From positions 1 to 64,000 of the forward strand of contig JAFQSY010000037.1 in assembly GCA_017409265.1 (NCBI GenBank): a DNA stretch of 64,000 nucleotides, written 5' to 3'. Position numbers and translations under genes: made by a program. The stretch's first letter is position 1; each line of letters starts with the position of its first letter. This stretch comes from Clostridia bacterium (lineage in GTDB: Bacteria; Bacillota; Clostridia; Oscillospirales; Acutalibacteraceae). Below are positions 29,938-39,668 of this stretch, one piece after another. A model generated the notes under the pieces. The model was not told the DNA's origin, ran no database searches, and was given only the letters and a program-made list of their open reading frames with translations.

Positions 29938-30878
29938 TGCGTACTCTCGGAATAGATACCAGCAACTACACAACATCTGTTTGCATATATGACAGCGAAA
30001 ACGGTATTATGCTCCAGAAGAAGCTCCTTTTGCCTGTTAAAGAGGGTGAAAAAGGGCTTCGTCAGAGCGATGCCGTTTTTCATCATACCTCAAGGCTTTA
30101 TCCGCTTGTGAAAGAAGCTTTTGAGGAGTTTGACGGTGAGATTGATTCAATCGGAGTTTCCGAAAAACCGAGAGATGCGGAAGGCTCGTATATGCCTTGT
30201 TTTCTTGTCGGTGTAAATGCCGCAAGCTGCATCGGTGCGGCAATGCGAAAGCCTGTTTATCACTTTTCTCACCAAGCAGGTCATATTGCGGCGGCGCTTT
30301 ATTCAAGCGGAAATTTAAAACTGATAAATGAAAAATTTATTGCCTTTCATGTTTCGGGCGGAACAAGCGAAATGCTGCTTGTAACTCCCGATGGTGAAAG
30401 GACTTTTGACGTTAAGATAATCGGCGAAACTCTTGACCTTAACTGCGGACAGGCTGTTGACCGCTGCGGAGTTATGATGGGGCTTCGCTTTCCGTGCGGA
30501 AAGGAGCTTGAGAAGCTTGCTCTTAAAAGCACAGAAAAATATAATCCGAAAGTTTGTGTTAAAGACGGAAATTGCAGCCTTTCAGGGCTTGAAAATCAAT
30601 GCAGAAAAATGCTTGACAGCGGCGAGAAAAAAGAGAATGTTGCAAGATACTGTCTTGATTTTATCTGCAAAACTCTTGAAAAAATGACAGAATATTCGAT
30701 AACGGAATACGGCAGTCTGCCGCTTGTTTTTGCGGGTGGAGTTATGTCAAACTCAATTATCAGAGAAAAAATCCAAAGCAGATTCGGTGCAAGCTTTGCA
30801 CAGCCCGATTTTTCTTGCGACAATGCGGCAGGTATTGCCCTGCTTGTAGCTCTGAAAGGAGCGGATTTTAATGGGTAA
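29937..30878 (+). CDS. TsaD-like (Kae1/M22) paralogue of unknown role
   Basis: A 313-residue protein of the ASKHA/Kae1 fold. It has the N-terminal phosphate loop TLGIDTSNYTTSV, the metal-binding HQAGH motif (about residues 111-115), HVSGGTSEMLLV and VFAGGVMSNS. It is shorter than true TsaD (about 335 or more) and lies in the nusB-xseA cluster, where many Clostridia carry a second TsaD-like gene. True TsaD makes the t6A tRNA modification; whether this copy has catalytic activity is unknown. The start overlaps the nusB stop by one base. Confidence 0.8.
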   Translation: MRTLGIDTSNYTTSVCIYDSENGIMLQKKLLLPVKEGEKGLRQSDAVFHHTSRLYPLVKEAFEEFDGEIDSIGVSEKPRDAEGSYMPCFLVGVNAASCIGAAMRKPVYHFSHQAGHIAAALYSSGNLKLINEKFIAFHVSGGTSEMLLVTPDGERTFDVKIIGETLDLNCGQAVDRCGVMMGLRFPCGKELEKLALKSTEKYNPKVCVKDGNCSLSGLENQCRKMLDSGEKKENVARYCLDFICKTLEKMTEYSITEYGSLPLVFAGGVMSNSIIREKIQSRFGASFAQPDFSCDNAAGIALLVALKGADFNG

Positions 30879-32100
30879 CGGAGTTGTACTGAGCGTCAGC
30901 CAACTCAACAGATATGTTAAATCAATAATTGAGCAGGATATGAACCTGCAGACGGTTTTTGTTGAGGGTGAAATTTCAAATTTCACAAATCACTATAAGA
31001 CGGGTCATTACTACATGACCATTAAAGATGAGTTTTCTTCAATAAAAGCGGTTATGTTCAAGTCGGCAAACATGCGCCTTAAATTCATGCCCGAAAACTC
31101 AATGAGTGTTATCATCAGAGGCAGAGTTGCGGTTTTTGAGCGTGACGGTCAGTATCAGCTTTATATTGATGATATGCAGCCCGACGGCATGGGTTCCTTG
31201 AGCCTTGCTTTTGAACAGCTTAAAGACAAGCTTGCAAAAGAAGGACTTTTTGATTCCGAAAGAAAAAAGCCTATCCCCGCATATCCAATGAGAGTCGGCG
31301 TTGTAACATCTCCGACGGGTGCGGCGATTAGGGATATAATAAATGTTATTTCACGGCGCTTTCCGCTTACAGAGCTGGTTTTGTGCCCCGTTGCGGTGCA
31401 GGGCGATTATTCCGCTCCGCAGATTAAGGCGGCAATTGAGCTTTTTAACGAAGAAAAGGCGGCGGATGTGCTGATAGTCGGCAGAGGCGGCGGCTCGGTT
31501 GAAGAGCTTTGGGCATTCAACGAAGAAATAGTAGCAAGAGCTGTTGCGGCAAGTGAAATACCGATAATTTCGGCGGTAGGACATGAAACGGATTTTACTA
31601 TCTGCGATTTTGCGGCAGATTTAAGAGCGCCTACCCCTTCAGCGGCGGCAGAGCTGGCTGTGCCTGACAGCTTTCAGCAACGTGAGATGCTGCTTTCCGC
31701 TTTCCGAAGAATGGATTCTGCCGTTGCGGACAGAATCGGTACTCAGCGTGCAATGCTTGAGATGAAAAAGGCGGCTCTTGAACGAATGAGTCCTAAAAAT
31801 TACATTGACAATCTCTGCGTCAGATGCGACAGAGCGGTTATGGCGATAGATTCCGCCGTAAAGCATGAAATTGCTGTCAAATCCAAGGATTTTTCAGCTC
31901 TCTGTGCAAAGCTTGATGCGATGAGTCCGCTGAAAATTCTTGCAAGGGGCTACGGAGTTGCAAGCAAGGGCGGCAAGATAATTTCCGATATCATGTCCGT
32001 TGAAAAGGGCGATATGATTAGTGTTATGCTCCATGGCGGCGATATCGAATGCGAAGTTAAAGAAGTGAAGGTTAACAGCTATGAAAAATATGACTTATGA
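30871..32100 (+). CDS. xseA: Exodeoxyribonuclease VII large subunit
   Basis: A 409-residue subunit with an N-terminal OB fold (VLSVSQLNRYVKSIIEQD, VFVEGEISNF) and the catalytic domain carrying RVGVVTSPTGAAIRDI, DVLIVGRGGGSVEELWAFN and SAVGHETDFTI. The enzyme degrades single-stranded DNA from both ends. It overlaps the gene before by eight bases and xseB by 20 bases. Confidence 0.95.
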   Translation: MGNGVVLSVSQLNRYVKSIIEQDMNLQTVFVEGEISNFTNHYKTGHYYMTIKDEFSSIKAVMFKSANMRLKFMPENSMSVIIRGRVAVFERDGQYQLYIDDMQPDGMGSLSLAFEQLKDKLAKEGLFDSERKKPIPAYPMRVGVVTSPTGAAIRDIINVISRRFPLTELVLCPVAVQGDYSAPQIKAAIELFNEEKAADVLIVGRGGGSVEELWAFNEEIVARAVAASEIPIISAVGHETDFTICDFAADLRAPTPSAAAELAVPDSFQQREMLLSAFRRMDSAVADRIGTQRAMLEMKKAALERMSPKNYIDNLCVRCDRAVMAIDSAVKHEIAVKSKDFSALCAKLDAMSPLKILARGYGVASKGGKIISDIMSVEKGDMISVMLHGGDIECEVKEVKVNSYEKYDL

Positions 32101-32278
32101 AAAAGCCGTTGAAAGGCTTGAAGAAATTGTGGACAAGCTTGAAAACGGAAATCTTCCGCTTGAAGAAATGATGAAGCTCTATGAAGAGGGTACGGTGCTT
32201 GCTTCAAAGTGCGCAAAAAGCCTTGATGAGGCGCAGCTTAAAATTACCGAGCTTTCAGCAGGAAAGGGCGATAACTGA
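32081..32278 (+). CDS. xseB: Exodeoxyribonuclease VII small subunit
   Basis: A 65-residue helical protein with the family pattern TYEKAVERLEEIVDKLENG and LPLEEMMKLYEEG. It binds the large subunit. Start and stop overlap the neighbouring genes (the last base of the stop is the first of ispA), indicating coupled translation. Confidence 0.95.
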   Translation: MKNMTYEKAVERLEEIVDKLENGNLPLEEMMKLYEEGTVLASKCAKSLDEAQLKITELSAGKGDN

Positions 32279-33180
32279 TGTCTGATTTTGAAAAGCGAAG
32301 TTCAGAATATACAAAACTGATTAATTCTGCAGTTTCGGAATATGTTTCGGCAAAGTCTTTTGAGGGCAGAGAATCCTCGGGACTTGAAATGATGCTTGAA
32401 GCAATGGCGTATTCCCTTGAAAACGGAGGCAAAAGAATAAGACCCCTGCTGACTCTCGAATTTTGCCGTGTGTGCGGTGGGGATTATAAGAAAGCTCTTC
32501 CGTTTGCAATCGGAGTTGAGATGATACACACATATTCGCTTATCCACGACGATTTGCCGTGTATGGATGACGATGATATGAGAAGAGGTAAGCCGTCAAG
32601 CCATAAGGTTTTCGGCTATGCAAATGCACTCCTTGCGGGCGATTCGCTTTTGACTCTTGCGTTTGAAACTGTTCTTTCTGCACCCGATATCAGCGGTGAA
32701 ATCAAAGCAAGGGCAGGTTTTGAACTTGCAAAGGCGGCAGGTTGCTCGGGTATGATTGCGGGGCAGGTTATGGACCTTGCAAATGAAGGCAGGGCGGCAT
32801 CTCTTGATGATGTTATGGCAACTGATAAACGTAAAACAGGTGAATTGATAAGGGTTTCGGCTCTTCTTGGCTGTATTGTTGCAGGAGCAGATGAAGAAAA
32901 AATAAAAGCGGCAGAAAAATATTGCGAAAATATCGGCCTTGCGTTCCAGATTGTTGATGATATTCTGGATGTGACAAGCGATGAGGAAACTCTCGGAAAG
33001 CCCGTAGGCAGCGACAGCGAAAACGAAAAGTCGACCTATGTTTCGCTTCTCGGTCTTGATGAGTCATCGCGCTATGCTTCGGAGCTTACAGCAAAAGCAA
33101 AGGAAGCGCTTGAATTTTTCGGCAGTGAAGGAGAATTTCTGCTTGAGCTTGCGGATAGGCTCTCAGGCAGAAAAAGCTGA
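32278..33180 (+). CDS. ispA: Farnesyl/geranyl diphosphate synthase
   Basis: A 300-residue trans-prenyltransferase. The first aspartate-rich motif is DDLPCMDDDDMRRG (about residues 86-99) and the second is DDILDVTSD. GGKRIRPLL is the diphosphate-binding site. It joins IPP units to make farnesyl diphosphate for undecaprenyl and quinone precursors, next to dxs of the same pathway. Confidence 0.93.
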   Translation: MSDFEKRSSEYTKLINSAVSEYVSAKSFEGRESSGLEMMLEAMAYSLENGGKRIRPLLTLEFCRVCGGDYKKALPFAIGVEMIHTYSLIHDDLPCMDDDDMRRGKPSSHKVFGYANALLAGDSLLTLAFETVLSAPDISGEIKARAGFELAKAAGCSGMIAGQVMDLANEGRAASLDDVMATDKRKTGELIRVSALLGCIVAGADEEKIKAAEKYCENIGLAFQIVDDILDVTSDEETLGKPVGSDSENEKSTYVSLLGLDESSRYASELTAKAKEALEFFGSEGEFLLELADRLSGRKS

Positions 33181-33185
33181 TTTTT

Positions 33186-35072
33186 ATGGATAATCATATT
33201 AATAAAAAAAATATTCTTTCAAATATAAAGAATCCTGCAGATGTGAAGAAGTTGAGTGACGGCGAGCTTGAATTGCTGTGTACCGAAATCCGCCAGACTC
33301 TTATTGATACCGTCGCTTCAAACGGCGGTCATCTTGCTTCAAATCTCGGGACTGTTGAACTGACCGTTGCGCTTCATAAGTCGTTCAATTCGCCCGAAGA
33401 TAAAATAATATGGGATGTCGGTCATCAGGCTTATACTCACAAGCTTCTGACGGGCAGATACGGTGCATTTTCAACCTTGCGAAGGGAAAACGGAATTTCC
33501 GGATTCACAAGACCTGACGAAAGCGAGCATGACAGTTTTTATGAAGGCCATGCAGGTGTTTCCATTTCGCAGGCAGCAGGAATTGCGGCTGCAAATGCAA
33601 TAAAAGGGAGCAAGAACTATGCAGTTGCCGTTATCGGTGACGGCTCTTTCGGCAACGGAATGGCGTATGAAGCCCTCAATCATGCAGGCTCAACAAAATC
33701 AAAGCTTATTGTTATTCTCAATGATAATGAGATGTCGATTTCCGAAAATGTCGGCGCAATGGCAAGGTATCTTGCGAAGGTAAGGTCGAAGCCCGAATAC
33801 TATCGTTTTAAGGCAGGTACGGAAAAGACTCTCAAAAAAATACCAGTTGTCGGCGAGTCGCTGGCAAAACACATTTTTAAACTCAAGGCTACTCTGAAAA
33901 ACATAATATACTCAAGCTCGTTTTTTGAAGATTTGGGTTTCAGATATATCGGACCTATCGACGGTCACGATATTAACGGACTTTGCGAGGCTATGAACAG
34001 CGCAAAAATGATTTCTGTTCCCGTTGTAATTCATATTAATACACTCAAGGGCAGGGGATATGATTTCGCGGAGATTTCTCCCGAAAGATTCCATGGGATT
34101 TCAAGGTTTGACGTTGTCACGGGTGAACCTGCAAGCAGTTCGGACAGTTATTCCGCTCATTTCGGAAAGACTCTCTGCGATTTTGCCGCAAAGGATAAGC
34201 GCATATGCGCCGTAACCGCTGCAATGGCACTTGGTACGGGTCTTGATGAATTTTCGAAAACCTATCCTGAAAGATTTTTTGATGTGGGTATCGCAGAAGA
34301 ACATGCGGTTACCTTTGCAAGCGGACTTTCGGCAGGCGGAATGCTTCCTGTTTTTGCGGTTTATTCGACGTTTCTTCAAAGATGCGCCGATCAGCTTATC
34401 CATGACTGTGCGCTCCAACGCAAAAAGACTGTTATAGCGGTCGACAGAGCAGGATTTGTAGGCGAGGACGGCGAAACTCATCAGGGTCTCTTTGATGTTT
34501 CTCTTGTCAGAAGTTTGCCTAATACAACCGTCTATTCACCTGCAACTTATGCGGAAATGAGCAAGGCATTTTATAACGCTTTCTATAAAGACGATAACCT
34601 TATTGTTATCAGATATCCGAGGGGATGCATGCCTGAAACTACTGAAAACGTCGAGACATTCGGCGATTATTCCGTTATCGGAAGTCCCGATGCAAGGATT
34701 GCTCTTGTAACTTACGGCAGACTTTATTTCAATGCTCTTGAAGCAAAGAAGCTCCTTTCTGAAAAGGCTATTGAAATAAAAATTGTGAAGCTGAATAAAA
34801 TCAAACCTGTTCCAGAAGAGTCCGTTGAGGCTGTCGGTGGTTGTGATGCCGTTTTCTTCTTTGAAGAGGGAATGCGAAGCGGCGGAGTTGCCGAAGGATT
34901 TGCATCAATGCTCTGCGAAAACGGCTTTAGCGGAAAATATTCAATAACTGCGGTTGACGGAGAATTTGTCAGCCACGCAAGAGTTTCAAGACTTATGGAA
35001 AAATATTCTATGAGCCCCGAGAAAATGGTTCTTTTAATAGAAAATGAGGTTGCATTATGGGCAAAAAATTAA
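33186..35072 (+). CDS. dxs: 1-deoxy-D-xylulose-5-phosphate synthase
   Basis: A 628-residue TPP-dependent enzyme that condenses pyruvate and glyceraldehyde 3-phosphate to start the MEP isoprenoid pathway. WDVGHQAYTHKLLTGR, the TPP/Mg motif GDGSFGNGMAYEALNHAG, and the transketolase half with DVGIAEEHAVTFASGL and DRAGFVGEDGETHQG are intact. It overlaps tlyA by 16 bases. Confidence 0.95.
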   Translation: MDNHINKKNILSNIKNPADVKKLSDGELELLCTEIRQTLIDTVASNGGHLASNLGTVELTVALHKSFNSPEDKIIWDVGHQAYTHKLLTGRYGAFSTLRRENGISGFTRPDESEHDSFYEGHAGVSISQAAGIAAANAIKGSKNYAVAVIGDGSFGNGMAYEALNHAGSTKSKLIVILNDNEMSISENVGAMARYLAKVRSKPEYYRFKAGTEKTLKKIPVVGESLAKHIFKLKATLKNIIYSSSFFEDLGFRYIGPIDGHDINGLCEAMNSAKMISVPVVIHINTLKGRGYDFAEISPERFHGISRFDVVTGEPASSSDSYSAHFGKTLCDFAAKDKRICAVTAAMALGTGLDEFSKTYPERFFDVGIAEEHAVTFASGLSAGGMLPVFAVYSTFLQRCADQLIHDCALQRKKTVIAVDRAGFVGEDGETHQGLFDVSLVRSLPNTTVYSPATYAEMSKAFYNAFYKDDNLIVIRYPRGCMPETTENVETFGDYSVIGSPDARIALVTYGRLYFNALEAKKLLSEKAIEIKIVKLNKIKPVPEESVEAVGGCDAVFFFEEGMRSGGVAEGFASMLCENGFSGKYSITAVDGEFVSHARVSRLMEKYSMSPEKMVLLIENEVALWAKN

Positions 35073-35866
35073 GGCTGGATGTAGCTGTGTTTGAAAGAGG
35101 CTTTGCCGAAACGAGAGAAAAGGCAAAGGCGATGATAATGGCAGGCAGCGTCTATCTTAACGGTCAGAAGGCTCTAAAGGGCGGCGTTGAGGTTAAGGAA
35201 ACCGATGTTATTGAGGTCAGGGGAGCAGTGAATCCCTTTGTCAGCAGAGGCGGACTCAAGCTCAATAAGGCTGTTTCGAGCTTCGGACTTGAGCTTAAAG
35301 ACTGCGTATGTATGGATATCGGTGCATCAACGGGCGGTTTTACCGACTGTATGCTGACGAACGGTGCAAAAAAGGTTTATGCAATCGATGTCGGCTACGG
35401 TCAGCTTGCATGGAAGCTTCGTTGCGACGAAAGAGTTATAAATCTTGAACGAACAAATTTCAGGTATGTAACAAGAGAGCAGGTGCCCGACGAGGTTGAT
35501 TTTGCATCGGTAGATGTTTCGTTTATATCTCTAAAGCTGATTCTTCCTGTTATGCATACTCTTTTGAGAAACGGCGGACGTTCGGTGTGTCTTATCAAGC
35601 CGCAGTTTGAAGCAGGCAGAGAGAATATCGGTAAAAAAGGTGTTGTTCGAGATAAATCCGTTCATGCGGATGTTGTTAAAAGCATAACTTTGTTTGCAAG
35701 TGAAAACGGATTTAAGGTTATAGATGTTGACTTTTCGCCCATTAAAGGACCCGAAGGTAACATAGAATATCTCATGTATATTGAAAAAAGCGATTCAGGC
35801 GAAATGCTCTGGAACGGTTCTGTTGAAGAGCTTGTTGAGCGTTCGCACGAAAATCTTGATAAATAA
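35057..35866 (+). CDS. tlyA: TlyA family rRNA methyltransferase/putative hemolysin
   Basis: A 269-residue protein with an N-terminal S4 RNA-binding domain (RLDVAVFERGFAETREKAKA) and an FtsJ-like SAM-dependent methyltransferase domain (SRGGLKL, MDIGASTGGFTDCML). In other bacteria TlyA methylates ribosomal RNA at 2'-O positions. It is the standard member of this Firmicute cluster. Confidence 0.92.
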   Translation: MGKKLRLDVAVFERGFAETREKAKAMIMAGSVYLNGQKALKGGVEVKETDVIEVRGAVNPFVSRGGLKLNKAVSSFGLELKDCVCMDIGASTGGFTDCMLTNGAKKVYAIDVGYGQLAWKLRCDERVINLERTNFRYVTREQVPDEVDFASVDVSFISLKLILPVMHTLLRNGGRSVCLIKPQFEAGRENIGKKGVVRDKSVHADVVKSITLFASENGFKVIDVDFSPIKGPEGNIEYLMYIEKSDSGEMLWNGSVEELVERSHENLDK

Positions 35867-35880
35867 TCGGGGGTGAGAGA

Positions 35881-36729
35881 ATGAAAATTGCTCTTATGCC
35901 GAACTTAACCCGCTCCGAGGCGTTCGGAGTAACGGGCAGGATATGCGAAAGTCTGAAAAAACTTGGTGCGGAATACTGCTTTCTTCCCGAAAATAAAAAT
36001 GATTTCGAGTTTACGGGAGCAAAGTTTCTGCCTGAAGAAGAGGCAATCGGCGGCTGCGATGCAGTTATCGCAATCGGCGGTGACGGTTCGATAATTCATG
36101 CAGCAAAGCTTGCAGCGGTAAGACAAAAGCCGATTCTCGGAGTTAATGCAGGCAGGCTTGCTTTTATGGCAGGACTCGAAGATAATGAACTCCATCTTCT
36201 TTCACGCCTGATAGATGAGGATTATACCCTCGATAAAAGGCTGATGCTTAAAACAGGTATAGTCTGCGGCGGTGAAACCGTGAATTGCGATTACTGTGTC
36301 AATGATACATTGATAACCAACAAAGAAAAACAGCGCATGACGGCAATCAATGTTGCGCTTGACGGTAATATTTTTAACAGCTACTTATGCGACGGAGTGC
36401 TTATTTCAACCCCAACGGGTTCAACCGCATATTCACTTTCAGCTGGAGGACCGATTGTTGACCCTGAACTTGAAAGTATTTTGTTGACTCCTCTCTGTCC
36501 TCATTCTCTTGTTGACCGTTCGCTTGTGTTCAGACCCGATGCGGTCATAACGGTTGAATCTGATGAGGAAAGTCCTCTCTGCATTTCAAATGACGGAACA
36601 GAGCCTGTCAATATTGAGCCGGGCCGCAAGGCAATCATTTCGCGAGCGGAATTTACTGCGAATTTTATCAGAATCAAGTCGGATAACTTTATAGATATAC
36701 TTTATAAGAAATTAGCCCAGCGAAGATAA
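35881..36729 (+). CDS. nadK: NAD kinase
   Basis: A 282-residue kinase that makes NADP from NAD. The GGDG motif (IAIGGDGSIIHAAK, about residues 63-76), NAGRLAFMA, and the late STPTGSTAYSLSAGGPIVDP are diagnostic. GGGGGTGA-like sequence precedes the ATG. Confidence 0.95.
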   Translation: MKIALMPNLTRSEAFGVTGRICESLKKLGAEYCFLPENKNDFEFTGAKFLPEEEAIGGCDAVIAIGGDGSIIHAAKLAAVRQKPILGVNAGRLAFMAGLEDNELHLLSRLIDEDYTLDKRLMLKTGIVCGGETVNCDYCVNDTLITNKEKQRMTAINVALDGNIFNSYLCDGVLISTPTGSTAYSLSAGGPIVDPELESILLTPLCPHSLVDRSLVFRPDAVITVESDEESPLCISNDGTEPVNIEPGRKAIISRAEFTANFIRIKSDNFIDILYKKLAQRR

Positions 36730-36748
36730 AAATTAAGGAGTGTAAAAG

Positions 36749-37198
36749 GTGAAAAAGAAAAGACATGAAGCGATAATCAGACTGATAGAGCAGCATTGCC
36801 TCTCAACCCAGACTGATTTGCTCGAGATGTTAAGTAAGGAAGGCTTTGAAACAACCCAGGCAACAATTTCAAGGGATATCAAGGATTTAAGACTTATCAA
36901 AAAGGTTGATGAACTTGGCAGAAGCCGCTATGCTGTTGATACGGGCGATTCAGGTGAGCTTCTCGGTAAATACAGAAGTATTTTTGCTCATTCTGTCATT
37001 TCTGCGGATTATGCAGGCAATACCCTTGTTATCCGTTGCTATACCGGTATGGCACAGGCAGCATGTGCTGCTCTTGATTCAATGCATTGGGAGGGACTTG
37101 TCGGCACTCTTGCAGGCGATGACACTATTTTTGCGCTCTGCAGAACTCCCGAGCATGCAAACCGGATGAAAGAAGCAATTGCCGAGCTTGTCGGCTGA
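36749..37198 (+). CDS. argR: Arginine repressor ArgR
   Basis: A 149-residue repressor with an N-terminal winged helix (TQTDLLEMLSKEGFETTQAT, ISRDIKDLRL) and a C-terminal arginine-binding oligomerisation domain (DSMHWEGLVGTLAGDDTIFA). The start is GTG with AAGGAG eight bases upstream. Sits before recN, as in Bacillus. Confidence 0.94.
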   Translation: MKKKRHEAIIRLIEQHCLSTQTDLLEMLSKEGFETTQATISRDIKDLRLIKKVDELGRSRYAVDTGDSGELLGKYRSIFAHSVISADYAGNTLVIRCYTGMAQAACAALDSMHWEGLVGTLAGDDTIFALCRTPEHANRMKEAIAELVG

Positions 37199-37223
37199 TT
37201 TCCTGAAGGGAAGAATAATAAAT

Positions 37224-38894
37224 ATGTTAATCGGTTTAAAAATCGAGAATATTGCCGTTATTGAGAGTGCAGAGCTTGAATTTGACTGCGGACTCAATGT
37301 TATGACGGGTGAAACGGGTGCGGGTAAATCCATTGTTATTGATGCGATTAACGCCGTGCTCGGCGAACGCACGTCAAGAGAGCTTATCCGTTCGGGTGCG
37401 GACAGTGCAAAGGTTTATGCATCCTTTGCGGATATAGGCGAAGAAACGCAGCGTATTCTTGATGAAATGGGCATTGAAAAAATGCCTGATAACACTCTTG
37501 TTCTCAGTCGTTCTTTGAGCCTTTCGGGAAAGAATATATGCCGTATAAACGGCTGCCCCGCAACGGTTTCCGCTCTTAAGGAAATCGGCTCGGGTCTTAT
37601 TAACATTCACGGTCAGCATGACAGTCAGGCACTTCTTTCTCCCGATAAGCATTGCGGATTTATTGACAGCCTTGCGGAAAATGCGGATTTGAGAAGTGAA
37701 TACAGGAAGGTCTTTACTAACCTTGTTTCGGTTAAAAAAGAGCTTGATTCTCTTTATGATACGAGGGATGAAAAAACGGCAAGGCTTGATTATTTAAGCT
37801 TTCAGATTGATGAAATAGAGAATGCGAATATCCGTATAGGTGAAAGAGAAGAACTTTCAAAAGAAAAGGAGCTTCTTCAGCACAGCGGCAAGGTTATTAA
37901 ATCTCTTGAAAATGCCTATTCGGCTCTAAAAAGCGATAACGGTATTTTAACAGGTGTTGAGGAATGCGCAGGTGAGCTTGAAAGAGCTTCAAAATATTAC
38001 GAGAATGCTCAAAATGCTGCAAAGGGCATAAGGGAAATATCATATGAGCTTTCAGATTTTTCGGCAGAGGTCAGGGGTCTTATAGACAGCTTTGATTATA
38101 ACCCCGAAAAGCTTACGGCAATTAATGAAAGGCTTGATTTTCTCTACCGTCTTTCCATGAAATACGGAAAGGAAGAAGAGGATATCCTCTCATACCTTGA
38201 AAAATCGCGAAAAGAAAAGAACGAAATAGAAATATCCGACGAAAGAATATCGGAGCTTGAAGAAAAGCTCTATGCTCTTTCGGATGAAATAAAAATACTT
38301 TCGGCACGTCTTACCGAAAGCAGAATGAGGGCAGCGGCAGAGTTTGAAAAGTGTGTAAAATCAGAGCTTGAGTTTCTCGATATGCCGAAGGTCACTTTTG
38401 TCGTTGACAGAAAACAGACTGCGCTCACTTCAAAGGGTGCCGATGCGATTGAGTTTTTAATCAGCGCAAATCCCGGTCAGGAGCCCAGACCCATTGCGAA
38501 AATTGCATCGGGCGGCGAGCTTTCAAGAATCATGCTTGCTATCAAAAATGTTCTTTCAGATAAGGATAATATCGGCACGCTGATTTTTGACGAAATTGAT
38601 ACGGGTGTCAGTGGCTCGGCGGCAGAGAAAATTGCACTTAAGCTCGGCGAAGTGTCAAAGGGTAGGCAGGTTATCTGCGTTACCCATCTTGCTCGTATTG
38701 CCGCGCAGGCGGATTGTCATATGAAGATAATGAAATCCGTTGACGAAGAAAAAACTTATACTAAAATTGAAAGCCTTGATTTTGATGGCAGAGCATCGGA
38801 AATCGCAAGGATTTCGGGCGGCGGCAACATAACTGCACTTCAGCTTGAAACAGCGAGAGAAATGCTTAAAAATGCAAAGGAGAAAAAACTATGA
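37224..38894 (+). CDS. recN: DNA repair protein RecN
   Basis: A 556-residue SMC-like ATPase. Walker A is TGETGAGKSIVIDAI (about residues 29-43), followed by long coiled coils (about 160-370), the signature ASGGELSRIMLAIK and Walker B TLIFDEIDTGVSG. It acts early in double-strand-break repair. The start at 37224 is chosen over an in-frame ATG at 37179 lying inside argR. Confidence 0.94.
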   Translation: MLIGLKIENIAVIESAELEFDCGLNVMTGETGAGKSIVIDAINAVLGERTSRELIRSGADSAKVYASFADIGEETQRILDEMGIEKMPDNTLVLSRSLSLSGKNICRINGCPATVSALKEIGSGLINIHGQHDSQALLSPDKHCGFIDSLAENADLRSEYRKVFTNLVSVKKELDSLYDTRDEKTARLDYLSFQIDEIENANIRIGEREELSKEKELLQHSGKVIKSLENAYSALKSDNGILTGVEECAGELERASKYYENAQNAAKGIREISYELSDFSAEVRGLIDSFDYNPEKLTAINERLDFLYRLSMKYGKEEEDILSYLEKSRKEKNEIEISDERISELEEKLYALSDEIKILSARLTESRMRAAAEFEKCVKSELEFLDMPKVTFVVDRKQTALTSKGADAIEFLISANPGQEPRPIAKIASGGELSRIMLAIKNVLSDKDNIGTLIFDEIDTGVSGSAAEKIALKLGEVSKGRQVICVTHLARIAAQADCHMKIMKSVDEEKTYTKIESLDFDGRASEIARISGGGNITALQLETAREMLKNAKEKKL

Positions 38895-39664
38895 AATTCG
38901 GCGTATGCGTAGGTACCGATATCGAAAAAATGAAGCTTATCAAGTCGCTCGGATATGACTATGCAGAGAGCCATTGTCAGGAGTTGGCTAAAAAAACAAC
39001 AGAGTATCTTGACGAAATGAAGGCAACAGGTCTGCCTGTTGTTGCGGCGAATTGCTTTATTGGAATGCGAGTTGTCGGAAATGAGCGCAACGATGCGCAG
39101 ATAAGCGAATATCTTGAAAGACTCTTTAAAAATGCATCATATCTCGGGCTTAAGTATCTTGTTTTCGGGTCATCGGGCGCAAGAAGAATCCCTGACGGAA
39201 TGAGCCTTGAAGAGGGCAGGGCACAGATCGTTGATTTCCTCAGAACGCTTGTCGTTCCAGTTGCGGAAAAATATGACCTGCTTGTCGCAATCGAACCTCT
39301 CAGACCTGAAGAATGCAATGCGATAAACACAATTTCGGACGGTGTTGAAATCGCAAAAGCAGTCGGTTCGCCTTATGTAAAGGTGCTTGCGGATGTTGCA
39401 CATATGTATGTTCAGCATGAAAGCATGGAAAGCCTTCTTAAGTTTAAGGGCTTGGTTGTTCATGCTCATACATCAAATCCCGGCCCTGATCCTGCTCTTG
39501 ACTGTAAGAGAATTTATCCCAAAAAGGGAGATGCATTCAGTCAGGCAAGTTTTGTTAATGCCCTTAAGACCATCGGTGTTGAGCATTGCTCGATTGAGGC
39601 AAATGTTCTTGATTTTGAGTCTGATGTAAGAGAAGCATATGAAATACTTAAGGAGTTAAGGTGA
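38891..39664 (+). CDS. Sugar phosphate isomerase/epimerase family protein
   Basis: A 257-residue TIM-barrel protein of the xylose-isomerase-like superfamily. Metal ligands can be recognised in VAIEPLRPEE (Glu), LADVAHMY (Asp, His), VVHAHTSNP (His) and SIEANV (Glu). The substrate is unknown; family members isomerise or epimerise sugars and inositol derivatives. It overlaps recN by four bases and is followed after four bases by the SGNH hydrolase gene, so the pair may act on one carbohydrate. Confidence 0.85.
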   Translation: MKFGVCVGTDIEKMKLIKSLGYDYAESHCQELAKKTTEYLDEMKATGLPVVAANCFIGMRVVGNERNDAQISEYLERLFKNASYLGLKYLVFGSSGARRIPDGMSLEEGRAQIVDFLRTLVVPVAEKYDLLVAIEPLRPEECNAINTISDGVEIAKAVGSPYVKVLADVAHMYVQHESMESLLKFKGLVVHAHTSNPGPDPALDCKRIYPKKGDAFSQASFVNALKTIGVEHCSIEANVLDFESDVREAYEILKELR

Positions 39665-39668
39665 AAAG

